From contig NZ_QBKN01000030.1 of NCBI RefSeq assembly GCF_003054175.1, positions 1-54,575 of the forward strand: a DNA stretch of 54,575 nt, written 5' to 3'. Both the position numbers and the translations under genes were made by a program. The DNA comes from Allosediminivita pacifica. Lineage in GTDB: Bacteria > Pseudomonadota > Alphaproteobacteria > Rhodobacterales > Rhodobacteraceae. Under the pieces are notes generated by a model that was given only the letters and a program-made list of their open reading frames with translations, did not search any database and had not been told where the DNA came from. Shown here in pieces: positions 16,991-27,489 of the stretch. Position 1 is the stretch's first letter. Each line of letters opens with the position of its first letter.

Positions 16991-19377
16991 TTGAGAACAC
17001 TGACCCTTGAAGTCCGCGGGCTCTGTTCGAGGAACTCGATCACCTCGCGGTCGAACGTCATTTATCGGCCCTCGACGGAGTGCACCGAGCCGAAGCGAAC
17101 CCGGCATCGGCAAGCGTGACGGTCCAATACGACGAGACGGCTGCGGGCGAGGAAACCTTGCGCAAGACGGTGGAGTCTTGTGGATTCCACTGCTCAGGCG
17201 AGCGGGTTCCCAACCATGTCTGCCAGCCTGATCACACGGGCCATGAAGGCGAGCCCGCGCATGGCGGAAAGGCCCCTGCCGGCCATGACGCGATGGCGCA
17301 CGAGATGGGCCACGGCGGCGGCATGGACATGGCCGACATGGTCCGCGACATGCGGAACCGATTCTGGGTGGCGCTGCTCTTCGCCATCCCGATCTTCATC
17401 TATTCGCCGATGGGGGGCATGTTCACGCCGCCCACGCCGCCTTTCGGGCTGAGGCTGGACCTGTGGCTGTTCTTCCTCGGCAGTGCCGCGATCATCTGGC
17501 CAAGCTGGCCGTTCTTCGTCGCCGCCTGGCGGGCGCTGCGCAACGGTATCCTGAACATGGCGGTGCTGGTCGTGCTGTCGGTCGGCACCGGCTATGTGTT
17601 CAGCGTCGGCTCGACCTTCTTCTTTCCTGGCGTGCAGTTCTACGAAGCCGTGGCGGTGCTGCTGGTATTCATCCTGCTGGGGCACTGGCTTGAGATGCGT
17701 GCGCGCGCAGGAGCCTCGGCCGCGATCCGGGCGCTTCTCGATCTTGCGCCGCCGATGGCGACCGTTATCCGCGACGGGCAGGAGGTCGAGGTGCCCACCT
17801 CCGAGGTGCTGCAGGGCGAGATTGTGCTGATCAGGCCCGGCAACAAGATCCCCGTGGACGGCGAGGTCGTCGAAGGCACGTCGCTGGTCGACGAATCCAT
17901 GCTGACAGGCGAGTCGATGCCGGTGGACAAGGCCGTGGGCGACACCGTGATCGGCGCCACGATCAACAAGAGCGGCAGTTTCCGCTACCGCGCCACCAAG
18001 GTCGGTGCCGATACCGCGCTGGCACAGATCGTCAAGCTGGTGCAGGAGGCGCAGAACTCCAAGGCCCCTGCCCAGCTTCTGGCCGACCGCGCGTCGCAAT
18101 GGTTGGTCCTGATCGCCATCGTGATCGGGCTTGCGACCTTCGCGGTGTGGTTCTGGTGGATCGGCGAGCCGCTTCTCTTCGCGCTAACGCTGACGATCAC
18201 CGTTTTCGTGATCGCCTGTCCCGATGCGCTGGGGCTTGCCACGCCGATGGCGGTGATGGTTGGCACCGGGCTAGGTGCGCAGCACGGCATCCTGTTCAAG
18301 AACGCCGGTGCGCTGGAAGACGCGACCAAGCTTGACGTGATTGTGTTCGACAAGACCGGCACGCTGACGATGGGTCAGCCTCGCGTCGTCGAGGTCGTTC
18401 CCGCCGAGGGCAGCGTGGAAGATGACCCGCTTCGGGCTGCCGCTGCCGTAGATCGCGGTTCCGATCACCCGCTGGCCCTGGCCATCGTCGAACGCGCCGG
18501 GGATCTCGACGTGCCGCAGATGGCCGGGTTTCTCAATCTCGAAGGTCGCGGCGCACGCGCCGAGGTCGCAGGCAAGACCGTGCTGGTCGGCAACCGGCGA
18601 CTGATGGACGAGGAGGGCATCGACATCGGCGCTCTGACCGCCGAGGCCGAACGCCTGAAGGGCGAGGGCCGAACGGTCGTCCATGTGGCCCGGGCGGGCC
18701 GGATGCTGGGCCTGATCGCTATTGCCGATGCGCCGCGTCCGAGCGCCAAGGCCGCCGTGGCCAAGCTGCGCGAACGCGGCGTCGAGGTGGCGATGCTGAC
18801 CGGCGACAACGAAGGTACCGCACGGCGGATCGCGGGCGAGCTGGGCATCGACATTGTGCTGGCAGATGTTCTTCCGGGCCAGAAGGCCGAGAAGGTCAAA
18901 GAGCTTCAGGCCCAGGGCAAGAAGGTCGGCATGGTCGGTGACGGTGTCAACGACGCGCCCGCGTTGACCCAGGCCGATGTCGGATTTGCCATCGGCGCGG
19001 GCACCGACGTGGCGATGGAAAGCGCCGACGTCGTGCTGATGAAAAGCGACCCCTACGATATCGTGGGGGCCATCGAGCTTTCGCGCGCCACTCTGCGCAA
19101 GATGCACCAGAACCTGTTCTGGGCGGTGGCTTACAACGTGATCGCCTTCCCGATAGCAGCAGGAGTGTTTTACCCGCTGATCATCAGCCCGGCAGTCGCG
19201 GCGATTGCCATGTCGGGCAGCTCGGCCCTGGTCGCGGTCAACGCACTGCTTTTGAAACGCACCCGGCTGGAAGGCCTTGGCGCGGGCAAGAGCGGCCCCG
19301 CCAGCGGCGGCGGTCAGGGCGATGCGCAGGCAGGCCCGATTCCGATTCACGCGTCACACCCACAGAAATCGCACTGA
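16991..19377 (+). CDS. P1B-type metal ATPase, CPD variant, N-terminal frameshift
   Basis: A heavy-metal ATPase of about 795 residues: N-terminal HMA-like domain, His/Met-rich linker ([23 protein letters not shown]), eight helices, actuator TGES, DKTGT phosphorylation site, and GDGVND hinge. The metal-site motif in helix 6 is CPD (codons 18217-18225) instead of CPC. The HMA part starts at TTG 16991 (GGAG 6 nt upstream) with LTLEVRGLC but changes frame near 17030: [19 protein letters not shown] continues in the other frame. One base appears to be missing there. Initiation at GTG 17080 would give an ATPase without most of the HMA domain. arcD-like follows 15 nt later. Confidence 0.78.
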
Positions 19378-19392
19378 AAGAGGGGACTTGAA

Positions 19393-20841
19393 ATGGCCGA
19401 CACATCATCGACCAAAACACCGGACGGGCAGGGCCTGGCGGCGCGGTTTCCGACCGCCTATTCCATCGTGTTCGGGCTGATCATTGTCGTCGCGGCGCTG
19501 ACCTGGATCATACCGGCGGGTCAATATGAACGCGCCATGAACGAAGAGGTCGGGCGCGAGATCGCGGTGCCGGGCACCTATCAGACGGTCGAGCCCAACC
19601 CGCAGGGCTTCGTCGATGTCATGCTGGCACCGGTCGCCGGGTTCTACGATCCCGATAGCTATGCCGCCAATGCCATCGACGTGGCGTTGTTCGTCCTGCT
19701 GCTCGGCGGGTTTCTAGGTGTCGTGAACGCTACCAAGGCTATCGACACCGGCATCCAGACCGCGATGGTGCGCCTGAAGGGGCGAGAGATATGGATGATC
19801 CCGATCTTGATGTCGCTCTTTGCCCTGGGCGGGACGACCTATGGCATGGCCGAGGAAACGCTGGCCTTCTATGCGCTGCTGATCCCGGTGGTGATCGCGG
19901 CCGGCTACGATTCGGTGACCGGCGTGGCAATCATCCTGATCGGTGCCGGGATCGGCACGCTGGGATCGACGATCAACCCCTTCGCCACGGTGATCGCGTC
20001 GAACGCGGCGGGTATCCCGTTCACCGACGGTATCGCGCTGCGGCTGGTCCTTCTGCTGGGCGGCCTCGCGATCTGCGTGGCCTACGTCATGCGCTATGCC
20101 TCGAAGGTCAAGGCCGACCCGGCCCGGTCCGTCGTCGCCGCGCAACGCGACAGCGACCGGCAGTTTTTTCTGAACGAGACGGATGCAACGTTCGAGGAGC
20201 CGAAGCTGAGCGGAACTCAGAAGCTGGTCCTGATCCTGTTTTTCGCGACATTCGTCGTGATGATCTGGGGTGTCTCCAGCCAGGGCTGGTGGATGGCTCG
20301 GATGGGCGCGCTCTTCTTCGGCATGGCCATCGTGGTCGGGCTGGTCGCGCGGATGGGCGAAAAGAACCTGACGACCGCCTTTGTTGACGGGGCGAAGGAT
20401 CTGCTGGGGGTTGCGCTGGTGATCGGTCTGGCGCGCGGCATCGTGGTGATCATGGAGCAGGGCCTGATTGCCGACACGATCCTGAATAGTGCCGCCGATA
20501 CCCTCGGTGGCCTGCCGGAAGTCGCGTTCATCAACCTGATGCTCTGGATTGAGATCGGGATGAGCTTTCTCGTGCCGTCGTCGTCCGGCCTGGCCGTCCT
20601 GTCGATGCCGATCCTTGCCCCGTTGGGGGATTTCGCGGGGGTTGGCCGTGATCTCGTGGTGACGGCCTATCAATCGGCGAGCGGGCTCGTGAATCTGATC
20701 ACGCCCACCTCTGCGGTTGTGATCGGCGGTCTGGCCATCGGGCGCGTGTCGTTCGACCGCTGGGTCGTCTTCGTCTGGCCCCTGCTGCTGATCCTCGTCG
20801 TCTTCATCTCGGCCGGGATCAGCCTGGCCGCCATTCTCTGA
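19393..20841 (+). CDS. YfcC/ArcD-type transporter, probable arginine-ornithine antiporter
   Basis: A 482-residue, roughly 12-helix transporter of the YfcC (DcuC-like, PF03606) family: WIIPAGQY near the N-terminus, [15 protein letters not shown] and [11 protein letters not shown] in the first half, [16 protein letters not shown] and [10 protein letters not shown] in the second. YfcC proteins replace APC-type ArcD in many arginine deiminase operons and probably exchange arginine for ornithine. The position directly before arcA supports that here. It lies 15 nt after the P1B ATPase and 23 nt before arcA. Confidence 0.82.
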   Translation: MADTSSTKTPDGQGLAARFPTAYSIVFGLIIVVAALTWIIPAGQYERAMNEEVGREIAVPGTYQTVEPNPQGFVDVMLAPVAGFYDPDSYAANAIDVALFVLLLGGFLGVVNATKAIDTGIQTAMVRLKGREIWMIPILMSLFALGGTTYGMAEETLAFYALLIPVVIAAGYDSVTGVAIILIGAGIGTLGSTINPFATVIASNAAGIPFTDGIALRLVLLLGGLAICVAYVMRYASKVKADPARSVVAAQRDSDRQFFLNETDATFEEPKLSGTQKLVLILFFATFVVMIWGVSSQGWWMARMGALFFGMAIVVGLVARMGEKNLTTAFVDGAKDLLGVALVIGLARGIVVIMEQGLIADTILNSAADTLGGLPEVAFINLMLWIEIGMSFLVPSSSGLAVLSMPILAPLGDFAGVGRDLVVTAYQSASGLVNLITPTSAVVIGGLAIGRVSFDRWVVFVWPLLLILVVFISAGISLAAIL

Positions 20842-20864
20842 TTAGAAAGAAGGAGGCATTCCAG

Positions 20865-22094
20865 ATGTCTGAACCGAAATTGGGCGTTCATTCCGAAGTC
20901 GGCACATTGCGGCAGGTGATCGTATCGCCCCCCGGCCTGGCGCATCGCCGCCTGACGCCGGACAATCGCGAGGATCTGCTGTTCGACGATGTGTTCTGGG
21001 TCAAGCAGGCGATCAAGGATCACGCCGTCTTTGCCGATATCATGCGCGGCGAAGGGGTCGAGGTGTTGGATGCGATGGCGCTGCTGAGCGAGACGCTGGA
21101 CATTTCCGACGCGCGCGCCTGGGTTCTCGACCACCGTATTACCCGCAATGACGTGGGCGTCGGGATGCGGGATGATCTGCGCGGCTGGATGGAAGCCCTG
21201 CCCGGAACCGATCTTGCGAGATTTCTTGTGGGCGGTATCAGGGTGGACGATCTGCCATTCACGCCTTCCGGCATGTTTGGCAGCTACCTTGGCCTGCATG
21301 GTTTCGTGCTGCCGCCGCTGCCGAACTTCATCTTTACCCGTGACAATTCGGCTTGGGTCTATGGCGGCGTCAGCCTGAATCCAATGCATTTCGCCGCGCG
21401 GCGGCCCGAAACGCTGCTGATGGCGGCGGTCTATCGGTTTCACCCGACGTTCGCGGGGCAGGCGCGGGTCTGGTTCGGCGATCCGGCGCGGGAATTCGGA
21501 ACGGCAACGCTCGAAGGTGGGGACATCATGCCGATCGGCCATGGCGTCGTCATGGTCGGCATGGGCGAACGCTCGACCCCTCAGGCGGTGGGCCAGCTGG
21601 CTGAGGCGTTGTTCGAGGGTGGCGACGTGACGCGCGTCATCGCCTGCCAGATGCCAAGTTCGCGCGCAGCGATGCATCTGGACACCGTTTTCACCCATTG
21701 CGGCGGCGATGTAGTGACCACGTTCAAGGAGGTGGCGGATGCCATTACCTGCTATGACCTGCGCCCTGGTGCCGGCAAGGCGGCGCTCGATATCCGTCAC
21801 GACGCCCGCCACCTGTTCGAGATCACGGCGGAGATCCTAGGCTACAAGAAACTGCATCTGGTGCCCACCGGCGGGGCCGACGCGGCCGAGCAATCGCGCG
21901 AACAGTGGAACGACGGCAACAACGTGCTGGCGCTGCGCCCCGGCGTCGTCATCGGCTATGACCGCAACGACGATACCAACGCCGCACTCAAGGAGGCCGG
22001 GATCGAGGTGCTGGCCATCCCCGGCGCCGAACTGGGCCGCGGCCGCGGCGGCAGCCACTGCATGAGTTGCCCGACGATCCGCGACGCCATCTGA
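20865..22094 (+). CDS. arcA: arginine deiminase
   Basis: A 409-residue enzyme that hydrolyses arginine to citrulline and ammonia, the first step of the deiminase pathway. Family motifs seen: [12 protein letters not shown], the EGGD motif in [19 protein letters not shown] with the catalytic His, and the C-terminal [13 protein letters not shown] with catalytic Cys399. Length is normal for bacterial ArcA. AGAAGGAGG lies upstream of ATG 20865. Ammonia release and ATP formation through this pathway serve anaerobic or acid survival; its linkage to a metal ATPase is unusual. Confidence 0.95.
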   Translation: MSEPKLGVHSEVGTLRQVIVSPPGLAHRRLTPDNREDLLFDDVFWVKQAIKDHAVFADIMRGEGVEVLDAMALLSETLDISDARAWVLDHRITRNDVGVGMRDDLRGWMEALPGTDLARFLVGGIRVDDLPFTPSGMFGSYLGLHGFVLPPLPNFIFTRDNSAWVYGGVSLNPMHFAARRPETLLMAAVYRFHPTFAGQARVWFGDPAREFGTATLEGGDIMPIGHGVVMVGMGERSTPQAVGQLAEALFEGGDVTRVIACQMPSSRAAMHLDTVFTHCGGDVVTTFKEVADAITCYDLRPGAGKAALDIRHDARHLFEITAEILGYKKLHLVPTGGADAAEQSREQWNDGNNVLALRPGVVIGYDRNDDTNAALKEAGIEVLAIPGAELGRGRGGSHCMSCPTIRDAI

Positions 22095-22118
22095 ACCCTT
22101 CGACGACAAGGAAACCCC

Positions 22119-23120
22119 ATGTCCTACAACCTTAGAAACCGCCATTTCCTGACGCTGCGCGAATTCACCCCGCAGGAAATCGGCTTTCTGCTGAAGCTTT
22201 CCGCCGACCTGAAGACGGCCAAATATGCGGGCACCGAAGTCCCGCGCCTGACCGGCAAGGAGATCGCGTTGATCTTCGAAAAGGACAGCACCCGCACCCG
22301 CGTCGGGTTCGAGGTGGCCGCCCATGACCAGGGCGCGCATGTCAGTTACCTCGGCCCCTCCGGTTCGCATCTGGGCAAGAAGGAAACGGTCAAGGATACC
22401 GCCCGCGTGCTGGGCCGGGTCTATGACGCGATCGAGTACCGCGGCTTCGGCCAGCCCATTGTCGAGACATTGGCGAAATACGCGGGCGTGCCCGTCTATA
22501 ACGGCCTGACGGACGAATTCCACCCGACGCAGATCCTTGCCGATTTCCTGACCATGCAGGAACACTCCGACAAGCCGCTGCGCCAGATCTCTTACGCTTT
22601 CCTGGGTGATGCCCATAACAACATGGGCGACAGCCTGCTGATAGGAGGGGCCAAGATGGGCATGGATGTGCGTCTGTGTGCGCCTGAAGCCTGCTGGCCG
22701 ACGCAGGCGATCCGCGACGAGGCGCAGGCCATTGCAGAGGAGACCGGTGCGCGGATCACGATCACCGAGGATATCGACGCCGCCGTCAAGGGAGTCGACT
22801 TCATATATACCGATGTGTGGGTGTCGATGGGCGAGTCCAAGGACAAATGGGAGGACCGCATCAAGCTGCTCTTGCCCTATCAGGTCAATGCGGAGGTCAT
22901 GGCAAAGACCGGCAATCCGCGCACCAGGTTCATGCACTGCCTGCCCGCATTCCATAACGCCGATACCGAAACCGGCGCCGAGATCGCCGAGCTTTTCGGC
23001 ATCACCGCGATGGAGGTGACGGAAGAGGTGTTCGAAAGCCCGGCCTCGATCGTGTTCGATCAGGCCGAGAACCGGCTGCACACGATCAAGGCGGTACTCG
23101 TCGCCACGCTGGGATCTTAG
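22119..23120 (+). CDS. arcB: catabolic ornithine carbamoyltransferase
   Basis: A 333-residue carbamoyltransferase with the carbamoyl-phosphate loop STRTR, HPTQ, and the ornithine loop FMHCLPA. It phosphorolyses citrulline to ornithine and carbamoyl phosphate when acting in the arc pathway. The length (333 rather than about 305-310) and position between arcA and arcC favour the catabolic type over ArgF. The gene starts 24 nt after arcA and ends 4 nt before arcC. Confidence 0.94.
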   Translation: MSYNLRNRHFLTLREFTPQEIGFLLKLSADLKTAKYAGTEVPRLTGKEIALIFEKDSTRTRVGFEVAAHDQGAHVSYLGPSGSHLGKKETVKDTARVLGRVYDAIEYRGFGQPIVETLAKYAGVPVYNGLTDEFHPTQILADFLTMQEHSDKPLRQISYAFLGDAHNNMGDSLLIGGAKMGMDVRLCAPEACWPTQAIRDEAQAIAEETGARITITEDIDAAVKGVDFIYTDVWVSMGESKDKWEDRIKLLLPYQVNAEVMAKTGNPRTRFMHCLPAFHNADTETGAEIAELFGITAMEVTEEVFESPASIVFDQAENRLHTIKAVLVATLGS

Positions 23121-23124
23121 CGCC

Positions 23125-24036
23125 ATGCTGGTTGTCGCAGCCTTGGGGGGCAATGCCCTGTTGCGCAGGGGAGAGCCGCTGACCGCCGAGGCGCAGCGGA
23201 CCAACGTCGCCGGTGCGGCAGATGCGCTGGCGCAGATCATCCGCGCCGGACACAAGCTGGTCATCACCCACGGCAATGGCCCGCAGATCGGCCTGCTTGC
23301 GCTGCAGGGCGCGGCCTACAAGCCCGACGAGTCGTTTCCCCTCGACGTGCTGGGCGCCGAGACCGATGGCATGATCGGCTACATGATCGAACAGGCGCTC
23401 GAAAATGCACTCGGTCACGACCGCGCGGTCGCCACGCTTTTGACCCAGATCGAGGTCGATCCCAGGGATCCTGCCTTTGACCGTCCGACCAAGTTCATCG
23501 GACCGGTCTATGACAAGGCGGAAGCCGAGCGGCTTGCTGAAGCGCGCGGCTGGAGCATTGCCGCCGATGGTGCGCATTGGCGGCGCGTGGTGCCTTCGCC
23601 GATGCCCAGTGACATTCCCGACCTGAAGGTGTTGCAACTGCTGCTCAGTCATGACGTCACGCTGATCTGCGCCGGCGGCGGCGGCATTCCGGTCGTGCGG
23701 CGGCCGGACGGTTCGTTGATTGGAATCGAGGCGGTGATCGACAAGGATCACGCCACCGCTCTGCTGGCGCACAAGCTCGGTGCTGACGCGTTGCTGCTGT
23801 TGACTGATGTGGCGGCCGTGTTCCGCGATTTCGGCACTGATACACAGGCGGCGATAAGGCAAATGTCACCCGAGGACGCAGCGCGTCTTGACCTGCCCGA
23901 CGGGTCGATGGCACCGAAGGTGGCAGCCGCCGCGACATTCGTCTCGGGGCGCGACCGCTTCGCCTCCGTGGGCCGCCTCGAGGATGCGCTTGCCATGCTG
24001 GAGGGCCGCGCAGGGACGATGATTGCAAACACCTGA
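23125..24036 (+). CDS. arcC: carbamate kinase
   Basis: A 303-residue amino-acid-kinase-fold enzyme that transfers phosphate from carbamoyl phosphate to ADP, yielding ATP, ammonia and CO2. Motifs: ALGGNALL at the N-terminus, ITHGNGPQ, the central CAGGGGIPVV, and IDKDHATALLA with GSMAPKVAAA near the end. It starts 4 nt after arcB, so the two are likely coupled. It completes the ATP-yielding arginine route in this operon. Confidence 0.95.
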   Translation: MLVVAALGGNALLRRGEPLTAEAQRTNVAGAADALAQIIRAGHKLVITHGNGPQIGLLALQGAAYKPDESFPLDVLGAETDGMIGYMIEQALENALGHDRAVATLLTQIEVDPRDPAFDRPTKFIGPVYDKAEAERLAEARGWSIAADGAHWRRVVPSPMPSDIPDLKVLQLLLSHDVTLICAGGGGIPVVRRPDGSLIGIEAVIDKDHATALLAHKLGADALLLLTDVAAVFRDFGTDTQAAIRQMSPEDAARLDLPDGSMAPKVAAAATFVSGRDRFASVGRLEDALAMLEGRAGTMIANT

Positions 24037-24054
24037 AACCAAGGAGGACGAACC

Positions 24055-24825
24055 ATGAAACGTCTGAAAGATAAAGTCGCCCTGATCACCGGGGGCGCGG
24101 CGGGTATCGGTCTGGAAACCGCCCGGCTCTTCTTGAGTGAGGGCGCCAGGGTCACGCTTGTGGACCTCCACGATGACGACCTGTCGGATGCTGCGCGGGA
24201 TCTGGGCAGTCCGGACGGCCTGCTGACAATCGCAGCCGACGTCTCCTCGGTCGAGGATTGCAAGAGATACGTCGCGCAGACCCTCGAGACGTTCGGCCGC
24301 ATCGACGTGTTCTTCAACAATGCCGGAATCGAAGGCAAGGTCGCGCCGCTGGCCGACCAGAAGATCGAGGATTTCGACCGCGTGATGGCGGTCAATGTGC
24401 GCGGCGCGTTTCTTGGGTTGCAGCATGTCCTGCCGGTGATGACTGGGCAGAAATGCGGCAGCGTGATCAACATGTCGTCGATTGCGGGCCTCAAGGGCAG
24501 CCCGAACGTCGCACCTTACATCACGTCGAAACATGCCGTCGTCGGTTTGACGCGCGCCGCCGCGATAGAGGTCGCAAGGCACAACGTGCGCGTCAACTCC
24601 GTGCATCCCTCGCCGGTCAACACGCGGATGATGCGGTCGCTGGAGGAAGGGTTCAATCCCGGCCGTGGCGACGAGGTGAAGCAACAGCTTGCCGAAACGA
24701 TCCCGCTGGGTCGATACGGCGAAAGCCTCGACATCGCCAATCTGGTCCTGTTCCTCGCTTCCGATGATTCCGCATTCATCACCGGAGCGCAATATCCCGT
24801 CGACGGGGGCATGGCGGCTGGCTGA
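24055..24825 (+). CDS. short-chain dehydrogenase/reductase
   Basis: A 256-residue classical SDR: Rossmann glycine motif TGGAAGIG, NNAG at about residue 89, catalytic Ser in NMSSIAG, YITSK (Tyr-x3-Lys), and a C-terminal PVDGGMAAG. The Asp in LVDLHD after strand 2 suggests NAD. Substrate cannot be inferred; family members oxidise sugars, sterols or 3-oxoacyl groups. It follows arcC by 18 nt with its own AAGGAGG and closes the arc transcript. The next gene is convergent. Confidence 0.85.
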   Translation: MKRLKDKVALITGGAAGIGLETARLFLSEGARVTLVDLHDDDLSDAARDLGSPDGLLTIAADVSSVEDCKRYVAQTLETFGRIDVFFNNAGIEGKVAPLADQKIEDFDRVMAVNVRGAFLGLQHVLPVMTGQKCGSVINMSSIAGLKGSPNVAPYITSKHAVVGLTRAAAIEVARHNVRVNSVHPSPVNTRMMRSLEEGFNPGRGDEVKQQLAETIPLGRYGESLDIANLVLFLASDDSAFITGAQYPVDGGMAAG

Positions 24826-24868
24826 TCGGTCCTGCCCGCAAAGGTCTGGATCCTGTTGCTGGGGGCTG

Positions 24869-25912
24869 TCAGGTCGCCGTAAATGTCCCGACCTCAAGCG
24901 CCGCGTTCGTGCGCGCAATCGATACCGATCCGTCGCGCTCGGCTTCCGTCAGGGCGCGGATCGCGTCGATGGTTTCGGGGATCACGATGGCCTGGTTATC
25001 GACCATGTAGGCATAGAACAGCTCGTCGCCCTCGACCTTCAGCATGTCTTCCCACAGGGCCACCTCGTAGAGGCTGTCGTTGGGGCGTCCGAAGTCCGCC
25101 ATCATCTCCTTGACCGCGTTAAGGGCGCCCAGCCCGTCCGCCATCCGGATCAACGCGATGCGGGAGGAGGCGCGGAACGCTTCCAGCACCTCGTCCTTGG
25201 AGGCCTTGCGCGGCATCCTGACCGACCAGTAGTGCAGATGGGCAAGGGTCTGCGGCACCTTCACGGCCATCGTGATCACATCGAGATCGGGGTCGACGCT
25301 TTGTGCATCCGGGCCCTGATGGCTGGGAATCTCGGGTTCGGGGACAAGCGTGTTCATGATTCCGCCCAGATGGCTTTCCCACGGGTCTGTGGCGCGCCGC
25401 AGAAGCGTTCCGCGCGCTGAGCCCAAAAGCCCTGCATCTTTCAGCGCTGTGAGGGTGCGGACGATCGAGGTCGTGTTGCAGGACACGACGCGGGTACTGT
25501 CCCGCCCAATCGTGCTTGCATAGTTCGCTTCGGCGACGAAGGAATGGCCGGTCACTTCGTGCTTTTCGCCGCCATGAACGATGAACCGGATACCTCTTTC
25601 GCGGTAGGTTTCGACGTTGCGCACGGCGACTTTTTTCGGTGTGCAGTCCACCACGATGTCGGCAGAGGCGAGCAGGTCGTCGAGCCCTCCGGTCACGACG
25701 AGACCGCCTGCGCGCATGGCCGGGGCGCGATCCGGATCGGCCGCGTAAAGCGCGAAGCCCTTCGAGATCGCCATGCGGGCCCGCCAGTCGGCGACGACAT
25801 CCGCCACGCCGACCAACTCCATGTCCTTCTGTACGGCAACCGCGTCTGCCACCCGTTTGCCGATCACGCCGTATCCGTTCACGGCCACTCTGATCTGTTT
25901 TTCGTCTGTCAT
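24869..25912 (-). CDS. type II (archaeal-like) glyceraldehyde-3-phosphate dehydrogenase
   Basis: A 347-residue dehydrogenase with Rossmann start VAVNGYGVIGKRVADAV and catalytic Cys in SCNTTS. Sequence and length fit the type II GAPDH of archaea and a minority of bacteria, not the standard GapA. It would oxidise glyceraldehyde 3-phosphate with NAD(P), though bacterial type II members have also been given other aldehyde-phosphate substrates. The start at 25912 overlaps the CFA synthase stop (ATGA), so expression follows the CFA gene and its ECF-type promoter. The pairing with a lipid enzyme is unexpected. Confidence 0.82.
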   Translation of the reverse strand: MTDEKQIRVAVNGYGVIGKRVADAVAVQKDMELVGVADVVADWRARMAISKGFALYAADPDRAPAMRAGGLVVTGGLDDLLASADIVVDCTPKKVAVRNVETYRERGIRFIVHGGEKHEVTGHSFVAEANYASTIGRDSTRVVSCNTTSIVRTLTALKDAGLLGSARGTLLRRATDPWESHLGGIMNTLVPEPEIPSHQGPDAQSVDPDLDVITMAVKVPQTLAHLHYWSVRMPRKASKDEVLEAFRASSRIALIRMADGLGALNAVKEMMADFGRPNDSLYEVALWEDMLKVEGDELFYAYMVDNQAIVIPETIDAIRALTEAERDGSVSIARTNAALEVGTFTAT

Positions 25913-27249
25913 GATGCTCTCCCAGTGTTTGTATCGGGCGGTATATTCCCGGCGATCTGACATGCCTCGGTTTCGGCGATGTAATTCCGGGTCAGCGGAA
26001 CGGTCTCGCGCTGCTTGGCAAGCTGGATCTGGAAGACCATCAACCGTCCATTCCGGAACGCCGTTTCGCAGACAGCCAGGTAGAACTCCCACATGCGGCA
26101 GAACCGTTCGTCGTAGAGCGTTCGCGCGGTCTCACGTTCTGCGGCGAAGCGTTCGGACCAGTGGCGCAGTGTTTCGGCGTAATGCAAGCGCAGGACCTCG
26201 ACATCCGTGACCCACATCCCCGACCGCTCTGCTGCCGCGATGGTTTCGGACAGAGTTGGCAGATAGCCGCCGGGGAAGATGTACTTCCGGATCCACGGAT
26301 CGCTGCCACCTTTGGGCGCCTTCGTGCCGATTGCGTGCAACAAGCCCACGCCATCGGCCTTGAGAACCCGCTGGAGCGTTCCGAAAAACGCATCGAACCC
26401 GCTGCGGCCCACATGCTCGAACATGCCAACCGACACAACGCGGTCATACTGGCCCCGCTCTTGACGGTAGTCGCGCCGTTCGAAGGCGACCCGATCCGAC
26501 AAGCCGGATCGCGCGGCACGGTCGCGGGCGGCGGCGATCTGTTCGGTCGAGAGGCTCAGGCCCGTGACCCGGGCCGCGTGTTTCTGAGCAAGCTCCATCG
26601 CCAGCCCGCCCCAGCCCGAGCCGATATCGAGAACCTCCAGCCCGGGCCGCAGCAGCAGCTTTGCCGCGATATGCCTTTTCTTGAGGGCCTGGGCCTCGTC
26701 GAGGGTTTCGTCGCCAGTCGCGAAGTAGGCGCAGGAGTATTGCCGGTCCGCATCGAGAAAGAGGTCATAGAGTTCGGTCGAAATGTCGTAGTGATGTGCC
26801 ACGTTCGCATGGGACCGGCTGATCGGATTGTGATGTAGCCTGCGCGCCATGAACGCGTCCAGCAAGCCGATCAAGCGCATGCCGGGCAACGCGTCGATGG
26901 TATCCATGTCGGACGTGCAAATCGAGAGAAGGTCGCGCAGGCTGCCCGCCTCGATGCGCAGCGTCCCGTCCATATAGGCCTCGCCAAGCGCGAGGCTGGG
27001 GTTCGCAAGCAGTTTCGCAGGCAGCGCCCTGTCGGTCAAACGCGCAGAAACGGCGGGTTCGCCGCCGGGACCAAAATGCCACGTCTCGCCGCAGGGATCG
27101 TAAATGGTGAGGCGTCCGTTTTGAACGAGGCGGCGCAGCGCTTTGGCGAGCAGCCACATGGCCGCGCGTCCCGGCGAGAAACGTCCTGGCGCAAATCGGC
27201 CGCCGTATTGTTCGAAGCGTTCGTCATGAGAGGTTTCGCTATTGGACAT
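25909..27249 (-). CDS. cfa: cyclopropane-fatty-acyl-phospholipid synthase
   Basis: A 446-residue SAM-dependent enzyme that methylenates unsaturated acyl chains of membrane phospholipids. The N-terminal lipid-binding domain is followed by YSCAYF, the SAM-binding VLDIGSGWGGLA, VGMFEHVG with the active-site Glu/His, and YIFPGGYLP. Length is slightly above E. coli Cfa. Cyclopropane rings protect membranes against acid, oxidants and metals. It is preceded by an ECF-type promoter about 65 nt upstream and is translationally coupled to the GAPDH gene. Confidence 0.92.
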   Translation of the reverse strand: MSNSETSHDERFEQYGGRFAPGRFSPGRAAMWLLAKALRRLVQNGRLTIYDPCGETWHFGPGGEPAVSARLTDRALPAKLLANPSLALGEAYMDGTLRIEAGSLRDLLSICTSDMDTIDALPGMRLIGLLDAFMARRLHHNPISRSHANVAHHYDISTELYDLFLDADRQYSCAYFATGDETLDEAQALKKRHIAAKLLLRPGLEVLDIGSGWGGLAMELAQKHAARVTGLSLSTEQIAAARDRAARSGLSDRVAFERRDYRQERGQYDRVVSVGMFEHVGRSGFDAFFGTLQRVLKADGVGLLHAIGTKAPKGGSDPWIRKYIFPGGYLPTLSETIAAAERSGMWVTDVEVLRLHYAETLRHWSERFAAERETARTLYDERFCRMWEFYLAVCETAFRNGRLMVFQIQLAKQRETVPLTRNYIAETEACQIAGNIPPDTNTGRAS

Positions 27250-27311
27250 GATCGCTTGCTCCGTCTCACTTTTCGTCCAAAGGCGGCGTCAACGGCCGCT
27301 TTCAGGTAAAA

Positions 27312-27339
27312 CAGACGGAAGACGACAAGGTTCATTACA
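27312..27339 (-). promoter_or_regulatory. ECF-type promoter before cfa
   Basis: Read on the minus strand: TGTAAT (27339-27334), 16-nt spacer, CGTCTG (27317-27312). It matches the other four sites in spacing and in both elements, with -35 ending in T and -10 ending in G. It lies 63 nt before the cfa start codon. Confidence 0.62.
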
Positions 27340-27489
27340 GAGCGACGGCTGCCGACCCGGTGCCCGGCGCTGGACTGGTGTGTGCAGGCGAAACATTTGG
27401 AAGACGGATCGGCGTGTCCTCGCTGATGGATTACAGACTGCGATCCTGAATTGCGGACACGCGGTGAGAGAAGGCCAGCGCATCTCGAC

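Noticed and set aside
25978-26005. TGTAAT, 16 nt, GGTCTC inside cfa
   Set aside because: Lies in coding sequence, antisense to cfa, and lacks CGTC; no gene follows on that strand.
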